DNA from: Verrucomicrobiaceae bacterium
GTDB taxonomy: Bacteria > Verrucomicrobiota > Verrucomicrobiia > Verrucomicrobiales > Verrucomicrobiaceae
Reading direction: 5' to 3'
Length of the DNA: 64,000 nucleotides
Assembly: GCA_027486585.1 (NCBI GenBank)
Contig: JAIXOU010000133.1
Span: 1 to 64,000 of the forward strand
Made by a program: the position numbers and the translations under genes. Below are positions 8,540-15,890 of the stretch, piece after piece. Below the pieces are notes generated by a model that was given only the letters and a program-made list of their open reading frames with translations, did no database searches and was not told the DNA's origin. The stretch's first letter is position 1. Every line of letters begins with the position of its first letter.

Positions 8540-9814
8540 ATGCCCACCTTCACCTACCAAGCCACCGATGCCACTGGGCGTGATGTCTCAGGCACCATCG
8601 AAGCGGCGGACCGTCCATCAGCGGTGCGGCAGCTGGGTGGCAAAGGCTTGCAGCCTTTTAAAGTCGTGGAAGGAGCTGGAAAAGCCGCCGCTAAAGTAGG
8701 AACTAAAGCGGCCCCGAATACGAAGGGTAAAACCGCCGCCCAAATCGAAGAAAGCACGGGTCCGATCAAGATCAGCAGCTCCCAGCTCCAACTTTTCACC
8801 GAAGAACTCGCCGAGCTACTCGAAGCCGGCATGAGGCTGGAGCAAGCGCTCAAGCTCATGGAAGGCAAGGGCACCGGTGGCTCCCATAGTCGTATTGCCT
8901 CTCGTCTCGGTAATCTCATCCGCGAAGGTCACCCCTTCAGCAGCGCCCTGCGCCAGGCATCACCCTCCTTTGGTGAGCTGTATTGCGCTGTCGCCGCCGC
9001 GGGCGAGGCAGGCGGATCCTTGGGCGAGTCGATGAAGAGGCAAAGTCAGTATTTGAGCAAAGTGCGTGAAATGAAAAGCCAAGTGGCTGTAGCTCTGATC
9101 TATCCTGGCTTTCTTGCGGTATCAGCAGTTGGGGTCACCATCCTTTTCACCACCTTCCTCATCCCACGACTCAGCATCATGATGTCGCGAATGAAAGGTG
9201 GGGTCCCCAAGGGCATCCAGATTGTGATGGCAGTCTCGGATTTCATGAAAAATTACTGGTGGCTGGTGCTTGCCGGAATGGGACTGGCCGCCCTGGGTTT
9301 CTGGGTCTGGAGTGGTTCCAAAGCAGGCCGCCCACTCTGGGACCGATTCAAGCTGAAGATGCCCTTTGTCGGCAATGTGCTGACAGCCAACTTCCACTCG
9401 CAATTTTTGGAAACATTAGCTTCACTCACAGGCGGCGGATTGCCTTTGCTGAAGGGACTGGAGTTAGCTTCTCGCATTTCATCCAATCAGTATGTGGAGC
9501 AGCAGCTTGTTCATGTGATCTCCAGCGTCCGAGATGGTGCCTCTCTCTCTCGTGGATTGGAGAAAACAGCTCTGTTTCCTCAGCGATTGCTGGAAATGGT
9601 GCGCATCGGCGAACACACAGGAGATCTGAGTGGCACCCTACGCCGCACGGCTGACCGCTGCGGTCGGGATCTGAGCAAAAGCCTAGAAAAAGTCATGGCT
9701 CTGTTACAGCCTGTGATTATTTTAGTCATGGCTGCCCTTGTTGGAGTGATGGCTTACATGATGATTTCCGTCATCTTCCAAACTGTTTCAGCCCTCAAAT
9801 CTCGCGGTCACTAA
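8540..9814 (+). CDS. gspF: type II secretion inner-membrane platform protein
   Basis: A 424-residue GspF/PilC-family protein. The N-terminus (MPTFTYQATDATGRDVSGTIEA) is typical of the family. Two T2SSF domains follow, at about residues 80-210 and 280-410, each with a helical bundle and a LEAGMRLEQAL or GGGLPLLKGLEL motif. Membrane segments are near 183-210, 239-257 and 385-415. The protein anchors the ATPase and contacts the pseudopilins. A low-complexity Ala/Lys/Thr linker (about 45-75) separates the N-terminal tail from the first domain. It lies in an unbroken same-strand run between gspE and gspG. Confidence 0.95.
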   Translation: MPTFTYQATDATGRDVSGTIEAADRPSAVRQLGGKGLQPFKVVEGAGKAAAKVGTKAAPNTKGKTAAQIEESTGPIKISSSQLQLFTEELAELLEAGMRLEQALKLMEGKGTGGSHSRIASRLGNLIREGHPFSSALRQASPSFGELYCAVAAAGEAGGSLGESMKRQSQYLSKVREMKSQVAVALIYPGFLAVSAVGVTILFTTFLIPRLSIMMSRMKGGVPKGIQIVMAVSDFMKNYWWLVLAGMGLAALGFWVWSGSKAGRPLWDRFKLKMPFVGNVLTANFHSQFLETLASLTGGGLPLLKGLELASRISSNQYVEQQLVHVISSVRDGASLSRGLEKTALFPQRLLEMVRIGEHTGDLSGTLRRTADRCGRDLSKSLEKVMALLQPVIILVMAALVGVMAYMMISVIFQTVSALKSRGH

Positions 9815-9898
9815 ATAAATCTTCCTTTCCGTTTGGCTAAAGCCGAACACAATTTGACTTTCGCGTTCCAAAACCTTTGCCAATCCATCCATTTCTCT

Positions 9899-10312
9899 AT
9901 GAAAGCTAACCTGCCTATCCTCCGTCACGCCAGAGCTGCCTTCACGCTCATGGAAATGATGCTTGTACTTGCCATCATTGCACTACTCATCGCCATCGGG
10001 GCCGTGACTCTGGGTGAAGTGGACGAAAATGCTAAATTCACCGCTGCGGAAGCTCAGATGAGCACACTTAGAGCTGCTATCAGTCAGTATAAGACACTGA
10101 ACCGCACTCTTCCTGGTAATTTGGATGCCCTTGTCAATCCCCCAGGAAATGCCCGTGTGAAGAGAAAGCTCGTGAAAGAAGAGGCCATCATGGATCCATG
10201 GAACAACAAATATGTTCTCCGTAGCCCAGGAAAAAATGGTGCCTCTTATGATATTTATTCCATCGGCCCTGATAAAAAAGAGGGTTCTGATGACGATGTC
10301 GTCAGTCAATGA
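9899..10312 (+). CDS. gspG: major pseudopilin
   Basis: A 137-residue GspG-like protein with a class III signal. The prepilin peptidase site reads RAA/FTLMEMMLVLAIIALLIAIG, so the residue before the cut is Ala instead of the usual Gly. Glu5 of the mature protein is present. The C-terminal domain has the GspG pattern of an aligned Pro, MDPWNNKYVLRSPGKNG, and a YSIGPDKKEGSDDD calcium-site ending. The start at 9899 is chosen because it gives a normal short basic leader; an upstream TTG at 9833 would add 22 unrelated residues. In the complex it would form the main helix of the pseudopilus. Confidence 0.93.
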   Translation: MKANLPILRHARAAFTLMEMMLVLAIIALLIAIGAVTLGEVDENAKFTAAEAQMSTLRAAISQYKTLNRTLPGNLDALVNPPGNARVKRKLVKEEAIMDPWNNKYVLRSPGKNGASYDIYSIGPDKKEGSDDDVVSQ

Positions 10313-10341
10313 AGACCTAAACCCGGAGGGGTAACTTTGTC

Positions 10342-10806
10342 ATGAAACGGTTATCCCCATGCTATCGCGCCGCAGGCTTCTCGCTTTTTGAGATCGTCGT
10401 TGTCATGAGCATCATGGTGCTGATCATCGGCATTGGTTACGCCAGCTTCAGTGATATGACCTCAGAGGATCCCTTTGAGAAGCCCACGCAGACGCTAGCG
10501 CAAATGTCCAAATATGCCCTGAACACCGCTGTGATCCAGCATCGGGGCATGTTGATTGGCTTTGATAAGACGGGCTTTGGGGTGGTCGGCTCCTCAACTG
10601 AAGGAATGAGTAACTACGCACTGCCTGCGGATATGAAAATGCTGATCAAACATTGGGGAGACAAAGGTTTCCAAAAAGCGGAAGGCCAAGTCTGGCATTT
10701 TGGCGAACAGGGTGTCTGTGATTTCGTTACCGTGCGTTTTGAGATGAAGGATGGGAGCAGCCATGAGGTCAAATTTCATCCTCTGACCGGAGGTATCACC
10801 GAATGA
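10342..10806 (+). CDS. gspH: minor pseudopilin, GspH type
   Basis: The 154-residue product has a prepilin leader ending in AAG/FSLFEIVVVMSIMVLIIGIG, with Gly at -1 and Glu at +5 of the mature protein. The globular part is poorly conserved, as usual for GspH. A strong GGAGGGG element at 10325-10331 precedes the ATG, one of the few good Shine-Dalgarno sequences in the window. The TGA overlaps the ATG of the following gspI by four bases. The H assignment rests on order (after G, before I) and size. Confidence 0.85.
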   Translation: MKRLSPCYRAAGFSLFEIVVVMSIMVLIIGIGYASFSDMTSEDPFEKPTQTLAQMSKYALNTAVIQHRGMLIGFDKTGFGVVGSSTEGMSNYALPADMKMLIKHWGDKGFQKAEGQVWHFGEQGVCDFVTVRFEMKDGSSHEVKFHPLTGGITE

Positions 10807-11219
10807 CTATTTCCTATCACAAAAAGTCTTCCGGCATGACCCTATTGGAGGTCGTTTTGGCTCTTGCTGTCTTTAGCATTGCCGCGCTTGCCCTAGTGGG
10901 AACGATGAATCAAATCGCTGAAGCTGCCACAGAATCCCAAACCATCTTGGAAATCGAGCAAACACTGGAGTCTCTGGTTGATGAATATGGCAAGATGCCG
11001 CAGATGCGGAACCTAGAAGAGGACATCAAACCTGGATCTGACGGTGTGGCCTATCGTGTGAAAGTAGAACAGGTCAAAGACTTGCGAAATCAAGACGGAC
11101 AATTTCTTCAGGACATGTTTAGAATTCAAGCCTTCGCACGCTGGGATGATGGCGGTGGTGTCATTGAACTGGAAGCCGATAGCATGCGCTATGCGGGGGC
11201 TTTTCTACCGATCAATTAG
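10803..11219 (+). CDS. gspI: minor pseudopilin, GspI type
   Basis: A 138-residue protein with a prepilin signal SSG/MTLLEVVLALAVFSIAALALVG, the MTLLEVxxA version typical of GspI. A helical linker EIEQTLESLVDEYGK leads to a short beta domain. It overlaps gspH by ATGA and is followed by gspJ eight bases after its stop. In characterised systems GspI joins GspJ and GspK at the tip of the pseudopilus. Confidence 0.88.
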   Translation: MTISYHKKSSGMTLLEVVLALAVFSIAALALVGTMNQIAEAATESQTILEIEQTLESLVDEYGKMPQMRNLEEDIKPGSDGVAYRVKVEQVKDLRNQDGQFLQDMFRIQAFARWDDGGGVIELEADSMRYAGAFLPIN

Positions 11220-11227
11220 CAGATACT

Positions 11228-12061
11228 ATGAAACTCGATTCTGCTAACTCACAGCCACTCAGCTTACTCAGTCGAAGACCAGCAGCCTTATCCAATGCAG
11301 CCTTCACATTGCTGGAGATGTTGGTAGCTCTATCCGCATTTGTCATGCTGATGGGTGGTATCTTTGCCATTGCTCAGGGCACCATGGAATTGGGCAATGA
11401 CATGGGCCTGGCTCAGGATCGCTCTCAAATCAGGCAAAATTTTGTCGAGTTCCTGCGCCGCTCCTTTCGCAATTTACCAGGAGATGCTGAGGTGCGCCTG
11501 AGCGTGCAAGCCAAAGGCAGCAGCTATGTCCCGACGCTGAACTTTGTCAATGGCGGCAGCTCCTTTACACCGGGGGTTTCATTGGCTCCAGACACGAGCG
11601 TCGAACTCTTTGCCGATGAACGTCCCGGTGGCTATTTAAGGGTGACTCTGCGGGTCTTGGATCAAAAGCAAACTCAGGCCGTGCGCTCCAATCAAAAGGT
11701 CAGTTACCGCCGCGATCAGATCACTCTGCCATTGCTAGACAATGTGAGTCGGTTCGAATGGCGTTTCTTTGATACCACGACCAATCGCTGGGAGAATAAC
11801 TGGAAGCAGGGTGAGCGCCGCCCCATTCTTGCGGAGATGAACTTGCAGCTTGATGATGGCTTTGAGACGCGCGCCGTTTTTTGGATTCCGCCAATTGTGC
11901 GTAATGCGATACAAAGCGGAGGATTACCGGGATTTCCAAATCAGCCAAATGTTTTGAATCCTGATGGGACGCCGCAGCTTAACCCAGATGGATCTCCTGC
12001 GGCTAATCCCGGCGCTGTATCGCCAGGCGTGAACGCTCCAAACCTTTCACCTCAACAATGA
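11228..12061 (+). CDS. gspJ: minor pseudopilin, GspJ type, with low-complexity tail
   Basis: A 277-residue GspJ-like protein. The leader is long (about 30 residues) and cleavage would fall at NAA/FTLLEMLVALSAFVMLMGGI, again Ala at -1. The central part contains a GspJ-like region ending in a strand pair (FEWRFFDTTTNRWENNW). The last 45 residues are an Asn/Pro/Gly-rich tail with DGTP/DGSP repeats, absent from textbook GspJ and probably disordered. The TGA overlaps the ATG of gspK by four bases. Confidence 0.85.
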   Translation: MKLDSANSQPLSLLSRRPAALSNAAFTLLEMLVALSAFVMLMGGIFAIAQGTMELGNDMGLAQDRSQIRQNFVEFLRRSFRNLPGDAEVRLSVQAKGSSYVPTLNFVNGGSSFTPGVSLAPDTSVELFADERPGGYLRVTLRVLDQKQTQAVRSNQKVSYRRDQITLPLLDNVSRFEWRFFDTTTNRWENNWKQGERRPILAEMNLQLDDGFETRAVFWIPPIVRNAIQSGGLPGFPNQPNVLNPDGTPQLNPDGSPAANPGAVSPGVNAPNLSPQQ

Positions 12062-13032
12062 TTCCCCCAATCCAGCGTCGCGACTCCGGTGCAGCCTTAT
12101 TGGCTGTTCTTTGGGTCATTGCGCTGCTGATTGGCTTGGTGGCTGGTGTTTCACTGTTGCTCACTCAAGACTTGGATGCCTCAGCTGCGCGGCGGCAGAT
12201 TTTCCGCTCTCGAATGATGGCTGAAGGAGCCCTGGCGATTGCCATGAATCCGGGCATTACCAAGCCGGATGATCCACTTCTACGGCGCCAGATCAGTGAC
12301 GACGAGCAGTATGAAGTTCTGATGACCGGTGAAGATGGCTTTATCAATCCGAATGTCCTCCTGCAAAGAGAAGACCGCGAAACCTTTCGGCGTATCTTTC
12401 GCTACTGGGGCATGACATTGCCGCAGGCGGATAAGCTCATCGATGCCTTGGTTGACTGGGTGGATCAGGATGATTTTAAGCGCATCAATGGCGCCGAGAA
12501 GAAGGATTATGGCAACAACGGCATGCCCTTTAATCGCCCGTTTCGTTCCATTGAAGAAATGGCGCTGGTGCGTGGCATGCAGGAAGTAGAACAGGCCTAT
12601 CCCGAGTGGCGGACTTGGTTCAGCGTTTATGCAAGCGGCGTTCTGGATGTAAATGAGGCGCGGCCCGAGGTTGTTTCAGCTCTAACAGGAGCCAATATCC
12701 GCTTGGCCCAAAATCTGCGAAACACTCGTCTTGGCCGAGACGGCATGCTCAACACGAAAGACGATGCCCCGATGCCAGACCTCACCAGCGCCTTGGCGAT
12801 TTTAGGAATACCAGCGGGCAATCCGGGCGCGCTAGCGAACATTCTCTCTGTGAGTAGCGCTACAAAACGACTCGTTGTGCGAGTTCAAGTGGGTGATCTC
12901 AAGCGTGAGTTATCGGCAGTGGTTCGTGGAGCTATCGGCCAGGGAGCCACGGCCATTCTCTGGATGAGTGAGGCCAATCCCATCAGCGATACCACAGAGG
13001 CACCCGTTGCAGGTGGACGTGTCACTCGGTGA
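12058..13032 (+). CDS. gspK: minor pseudopilin / pilus tip protein, GspK type
   Basis: A 324-residue protein with the GspK layout: a short basic leader and a hydrophobic helix (RRDSGAALLAVLWVIALLIGLVAG) lacking Glu at +5, as GspK does. A large helical domain follows, with the GspK-like segment DALVDWVDQDDFKRINGAE and later EEMALVRGM. It probably caps the pseudopilus with I and J. It is the last gene of the operon; no gspC, D, L, M, N or O follows. Its 3' end overlaps the convergent L,D-transpeptidase gene by 11 bases. Confidence 0.9.
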   Translation: MIPPIQRRDSGAALLAVLWVIALLIGLVAGVSLLLTQDLDASAARRQIFRSRMMAEGALAIAMNPGITKPDDPLLRRQISDDEQYEVLMTGEDGFINPNVLLQREDRETFRRIFRYWGMTLPQADKLIDALVDWVDQDDFKRINGAEKKDYGNNGMPFNRPFRSIEEMALVRGMQEVEQAYPEWRTWFSVYASGVLDVNEARPEVVSALTGANIRLAQNLRNTRLGRDGMLNTKDDAPMPDLTSALAILGIPAGNPGALANILSVSSATKRLVVRVQVGDLKRELSAVVRGAIGQGATAILWMSEANPISDTTEAPVAGGRVTR

Positions 13033-13705
13033 TCTTTACAGGTGTGCCGAGAGGTGCGTTGGCGTAAAACGTCTGGGCCATGTTGGCTGGTAAGCGAATG
13101 CAGCCGTGGGAGTCGGCATAGCCGGGCATATAACCTTGATGCATTCCAACTCCGCCAGTAATGCGCATGAACCAATACATCTTAGCGCCATCGAACCTAG
13201 TTCCCGGCGGACGACGATCTTTGCGGTTGTCGATCTGGGTCATGACAATGCCGCCGTAGTCATTGATGTAGTCGCCATAAACCGAAGAAAGATGGTCGGC
13301 GTCCTTCTCAATGATGGTAAAGTTCCCTCGAGGTGTGGGGAAAGCCGGACTACCCGAGCAGATGGGGGATTCGCCGACCAATTGATTGCCTTTGTAGAAA
13401 TAGGCCCATTGTTCACTGAGCACGAGATGAATGCGTGGTCGTCCTCTGACGCCATCACCCTGCCAGTAAGATCCATCCCCCAGCACGGACGTTTTGAGTT
13501 TCTGAAAATTTGGCACCTGGGGCATCTTCACCATGCCAAACGGTGCAAAGCGCCAGCGCTGGGGTGCCATTGCCACATACGAACCACCGCCGGGAGCCTG
13601 AGTTGTGTAATACGGATTGGTTCTGACGCAGCTGACCGCTGAATAAAGACAGACCAACCCAAGAAGTAGTCGAACGTGGAGAAACTTGAAGGAGCGTTGG
13701 TTCAT
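13022..13705 (-). CDS. L,D-transpeptidase (YkuD family) lipoprotein or exported protein
   Basis: A 227-residue protein with an N-terminal hydrophobic segment and possible lipobox (LYSAVSC). The YkuD catalytic domain carries the motif HQGYMPGYADSHGCIRLP, with the nucleophilic cysteine at residue 202 and the HGCIR core intact. These enzymes crosslink peptidoglycan (3-3 bonds) or attach proteins to it, in the periplasm. A proline/glycine-rich linker (TQAPGGGSYVAMAPQRW) sits between anchor and domain. It is convergent with gspK and overlaps it slightly. Confidence 0.9.
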   Translation of the reverse strand: MNQRSFKFLHVRLLLGLVCLYSAVSCVRTNPYYTTQAPGGGSYVAMAPQRWRFAPFGMVKMPQVPNFQKLKTSVLGDGSYWQGDGVRGRPRIHLVLSEQWAYFYKGNQLVGESPICSGSPAFPTPRGNFTIIEKDADHLSSVYGDYINDYGGIVMTQIDNRKDRRPPGTRFDGAKMYWFMRITGGVGMHQGYMPGYADSHGCIRLPANMAQTFYANAPLGTPVKITE

Positions 13706-13910
13706 GAAGGGAAGGCTTTAACTCAAGGCCGGTTTTTCGACAATGAATGAAATGATCAATTTCACTTGAGATCCAAAGCACAAAAGAGGCCCAAGAAGCG
13801 TCAAAATTGACACAATTCAGTCACAAACGCTCAATCTGGTGCTCGGAACGAAAAGACAATGGCGAGTGGACTAAAATTCGCGCGCCTTTTTGTTCTCCGT
13901 GAAACCTCAC

Positions 13911-13944
13911 AAAAAACCCGCGTCTGATGAGTCTCAGACGCGGG
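13911..13944 (-). terminator. intrinsic terminator for the helix-hairpin-helix gene
   Basis: A perfect 11-bp stem (CCCGCGTCTGA at 13917-13927 with TCAGACGCGGG at 13934-13944) has a six-base loop. On the minus strand it is followed by six T (13916-13911). It lies about 30 bases after the stop of the gene at 13976-14470. Confidence 0.9.
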
Positions 13945-13975
13945 TCCATGATGAAGGTGAACGTGGAGTTAAGCC

Positions 13976-14470
13976 TTATTTCTTCTTGGTTGCGGCTTCC
14001 GTGACTTTTTCAGCGGCCTTCTTTTTGGCTGAATCTGTGGCTTTCTTTTTTGCACCAGAAACGGTGGTCTTGGGCTTAGTCGCCGCAGGCTTGGTTGCTT
14101 CAGGGAAGCCCGCTTTGGCATGGGCGATGATTTCACCAAAAGTGACATCGCCGATGCCGTCCACTTTCAAGAGATCGATCGGATCAGCAAACGGACGTGC
14201 TTTTTTGACCGCTGCTGCGCGGGTCTCGCCGAGGCCAGGGAGTGTCTGCACGGCTTTGTCATCCCCTTTATTCAGGATGCTGAGTAATTCCGTGCGCTGA
14301 CCTGCGGTTAAAGTTTTAGCGAGCGCTTGCGATTTAATGGATGGACCATCAGTAGCAGCTTCAGACTTGGCTTTGGCTGCTGTGGTGGTTTTTTTCTTGG
14401 CGGGCGTGTCTGCCGCAAGGAGAGGTGACACGATGCTCAGAGAGAGGAGGGCGATGAGGATGCGTTTCAT
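13976..14470 (-). CDS. exported ComEA-like helix-hairpin-helix protein
   Basis: About 164 residues: a signal peptide (ILIALLSLSIVSPLLAAD), a Lys/Ala/Thr-rich linker, then two helix-hairpin-helix units (LPGLGETRAAAVKKARPF and VDGIGDVTFGEIIAHAKAGF) as in ComEA and related DNA-binding domains. A second Lys/Ala-rich tail (KKKATDSAKKKAAEKV) closes it. HhH domains of this type bind double-stranded DNA without sequence specificity, so periplasmic DNA binding, for example during uptake, is a reasonable inference. No other competence gene is near. The start at 14470 is chosen since it begins directly before the signal peptide. Confidence 0.82.
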   Translation of the reverse strand: MKRILIALLSLSIVSPLLAADTPAKKKTTTAAKAKSEAATDGPSIKSQALAKTLTAGQRTELLSILNKGDDKAVQTLPGLGETRAAAVKKARPFADPIDLLKVDGIGDVTFGEIIAHAKAGFPEATKPAATKPKTTVSGAKKKATDSAKKKAAEKVTEAATKKK

Positions 14471-14594
14471 AGAGTATGGGTTAGAAGCTAACCGTGATAG
14501 CATACGAGTACCTGTGATTTGGCAATCAGTAAAAACAAAAAATGCCATCAGGATTTCACCCCTAATGGCAATTCATTAAAAGATGAAGTCGCTT

Positions 14595-15317
14595 TTACTC
14601 AGCCTTCTTCTTACCCTTGCCCTTGCCTTTTGCGGGGGCTTTGGCAGCGGCACTGACTTTTTCACCTGGCTTAGGGAGGTTCGTTTTCACAGCTTCCCAC
14701 GCAGGATTCAGTGTGGCCTCACGGATGGTGAGGTTACGAAAATCCACCGACTGACCGCCAACAGTGAAGCCTGGGGCCATTTTAGCTGAGTTAAAGAGGT
14801 CATTGCTCCCCCAAGCCACGAGGTCATCGACTTTACCGACCATGCTGTCTCCCACCATTTCCAGGCGGACTTTGTGCCAGGTGCCTGCTGTAAGCACGGC
14901 TGGGAAGCGTGCGAAAACGGCAGCCTTATCAGGACCTTCATGATCATTGTCGTCTTTTTGAATCGTCACTGATGACGGTGTGATCATGATGCGCGCCATG
15001 TGATCTTTGGTGGCATTGATGGAAAGGCTGGTGCTTCGTGCGCCTTCAAATTTGAATTCATACTCGATGACAAAGTCCTGAAGTTTATTCGGCAGACGAG
15101 TGACCGCACCGTGCTTGTCCTCAGCTATCTCAGAGCCACGCACGACGCCTTCGACGAGCTCCCATTTGCCTTTTGCAGCTTTCCACGGGGCTGCTGGGGC
15201 GGCATCAAGTTTACTTTCATAAATGATAGCACCCGGGATGGCTAGCAGAGCAGTGTCCGCAGCCGTGGCGGTGAGGCTCAGGGCTAAGAGAGAGGATAGA
15301 AAGAGGGTCTTTTTCAT
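14595..15317 (-). CDS. exported DUF1080-like (3-keto-disaccharide hydrolase-type) protein
   Basis: A 240-residue protein with a signal peptide (LSSLLALSLTATAAD). The concanavalin-like domain resembles DUF1080: KGKWELVEGVVRGSE, then FVIEYEFKFEGARSTSLSINA, then TWHKVRLEMVGDSMVGKVDD. Members are numerous in Planctomycetes and Verrucomicrobia; some hydrolyse 3-keto-glycosides, others are only binding modules, and the sequence does not decide between these. The C-terminus is Lys/Gly/Ala-rich and resembles the tail of the neighbouring HhH protein. It ends 125 bases upstream of the HhH start on the same strand. Confidence 0.75.
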   Translation of the reverse strand: MKKTLFLSSLLALSLTATAADTALLAIPGAIIYESKLDAAPAAPWKAAKGKWELVEGVVRGSEIAEDKHGAVTRLPNKLQDFVIEYEFKFEGARSTSLSINATKDHMARIMITPSSVTIQKDDNDHEGPDKAAVFARFPAVLTAGTWHKVRLEMVGDSMVGKVDDLVAWGSNDLFNSAKMAPGFTVGGQSVDFRNLTIREATLNPAWEAVKTNLPKPGEKVSAAAKAPAKGKGKGKKKAE

Positions 15318-15393
15318 GGGCGAGGAGAAACGTGAAGGGCAGCGCTCTATTGCATTGATTTCATAGTGCTCGCTGCATCTGCGAGCCTGTCAC

Positions 15394-15417
15394 TGAGGAA
15401 ACTTTAAACTTTCCTCA
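15394..15417. repeat. inverted repeat in the divergent intergenic region
   Basis: TGAGGAAA (15394-15401) and TTTCCTCA (15410-15417) are perfect inverted arms around an eight-base centre. It lies between the divergent DUF1080-like and glycine-zipper genes, about 70 bases upstream of the latter. It could be an operator or a hairpin; nothing decides which. Confidence 0.4.
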
Positions 15418-15450
15418 TGAAAAATGTCTTTTCCGTGAACAAAACGAGTC

Positions 15451-15473
15451 TAGTCTCAGACTAAGGTTAACCT
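15451..15473. promoter_or_regulatory. two abutting palindromes upstream of the glycine-zipper gene
   Basis: TAGTCTCAGACTA (15451-15463, 6-bp arms, 1-base centre) is directly followed by AGGTTAACCT (15464-15473, perfect palindrome). The ATG of the next gene is 13 bases on. The position suggests a repressor site or an element overlapping the ribosome binding region. Confidence 0.5.
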
Positions 15474-15485
15474 CACTGTTATACT

Positions 15486-15803
15486 ATGAAGACAATCGCA
15501 CTCTCACTCCTTGCTGCTATCAGCATTTCCTCATGCGCCACTGGCCCTAACGCCCAGACCGGCTCAGTCATCGGTGCTCTCGGCGGCGCGGCCGTCGGCG
15601 GTATCATCGGTAATCAAAGCGGCCGCGGCCTCGAAGGCGCTCTCATCGGCGGCGGCATCGGTGCTCTCGGTGGCAATGCCATCGGCAATTCCCAAGATCA
15701 GCGGAATGCACAATACAACAATGGGTATCAAAACAACGGCTACTACCGCCAACAACAACGCCGCCCTGCTGGTTATTACCAGAATGGTCAGCCTTACTAC
15801 TAG
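15486..15803 (+). CDS. glycine-zipper outer-membrane-type lipoprotein
   Basis: A 105-residue lipoprotein: signal peptide with lipobox ISSC (cysteine near residue 17), then a glycine-zipper 2TM region (SVIGALGGAAVGGIIGNQSGRGLEGALIGGGIGALGG). The tail is Asn/Tyr/Gln-rich and disordered-looking (NNGYYRQQQRRPAG). Proteins of the SmpA/17-kDa antigen-like glycine-zipper type sit in the outer membrane; their role is structural or unknown. It stands alone, with palindromes before it and a terminator after it, consistent with a separately regulated single gene. Confidence 0.88.
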   Translation: MKTIALSLLAAISISSCATGPNAQTGSVIGALGGAAVGGIIGNQSGRGLEGALIGGGIGALGGNAIGNSQDQRNAQYNNGYQNNGYYRQQQRRPAGYYQNGQPYY

Positions 15804-15831
15804 GATCTGACTCGTTAAGAGATTTCATCGA

Positions 15832-15862
15832 AGCGCGATCTGGTGACAGGTCGCGCTTTTTT
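15832..15862 (+). terminator. intrinsic terminator after the glycine-zipper gene
   Basis: AGCGCGATCT (15832-15841) and AGGTCGCGCT (15848-15857) pair over ten positions with one G-U pair and a six-base loop, followed by a run of T up to 15862. It begins about 30 bases after the stop codon. Confidence 0.85.
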
Positions 15863-15890
15863 GTTGGGTAGAACCGTGACATAGGTGCGG

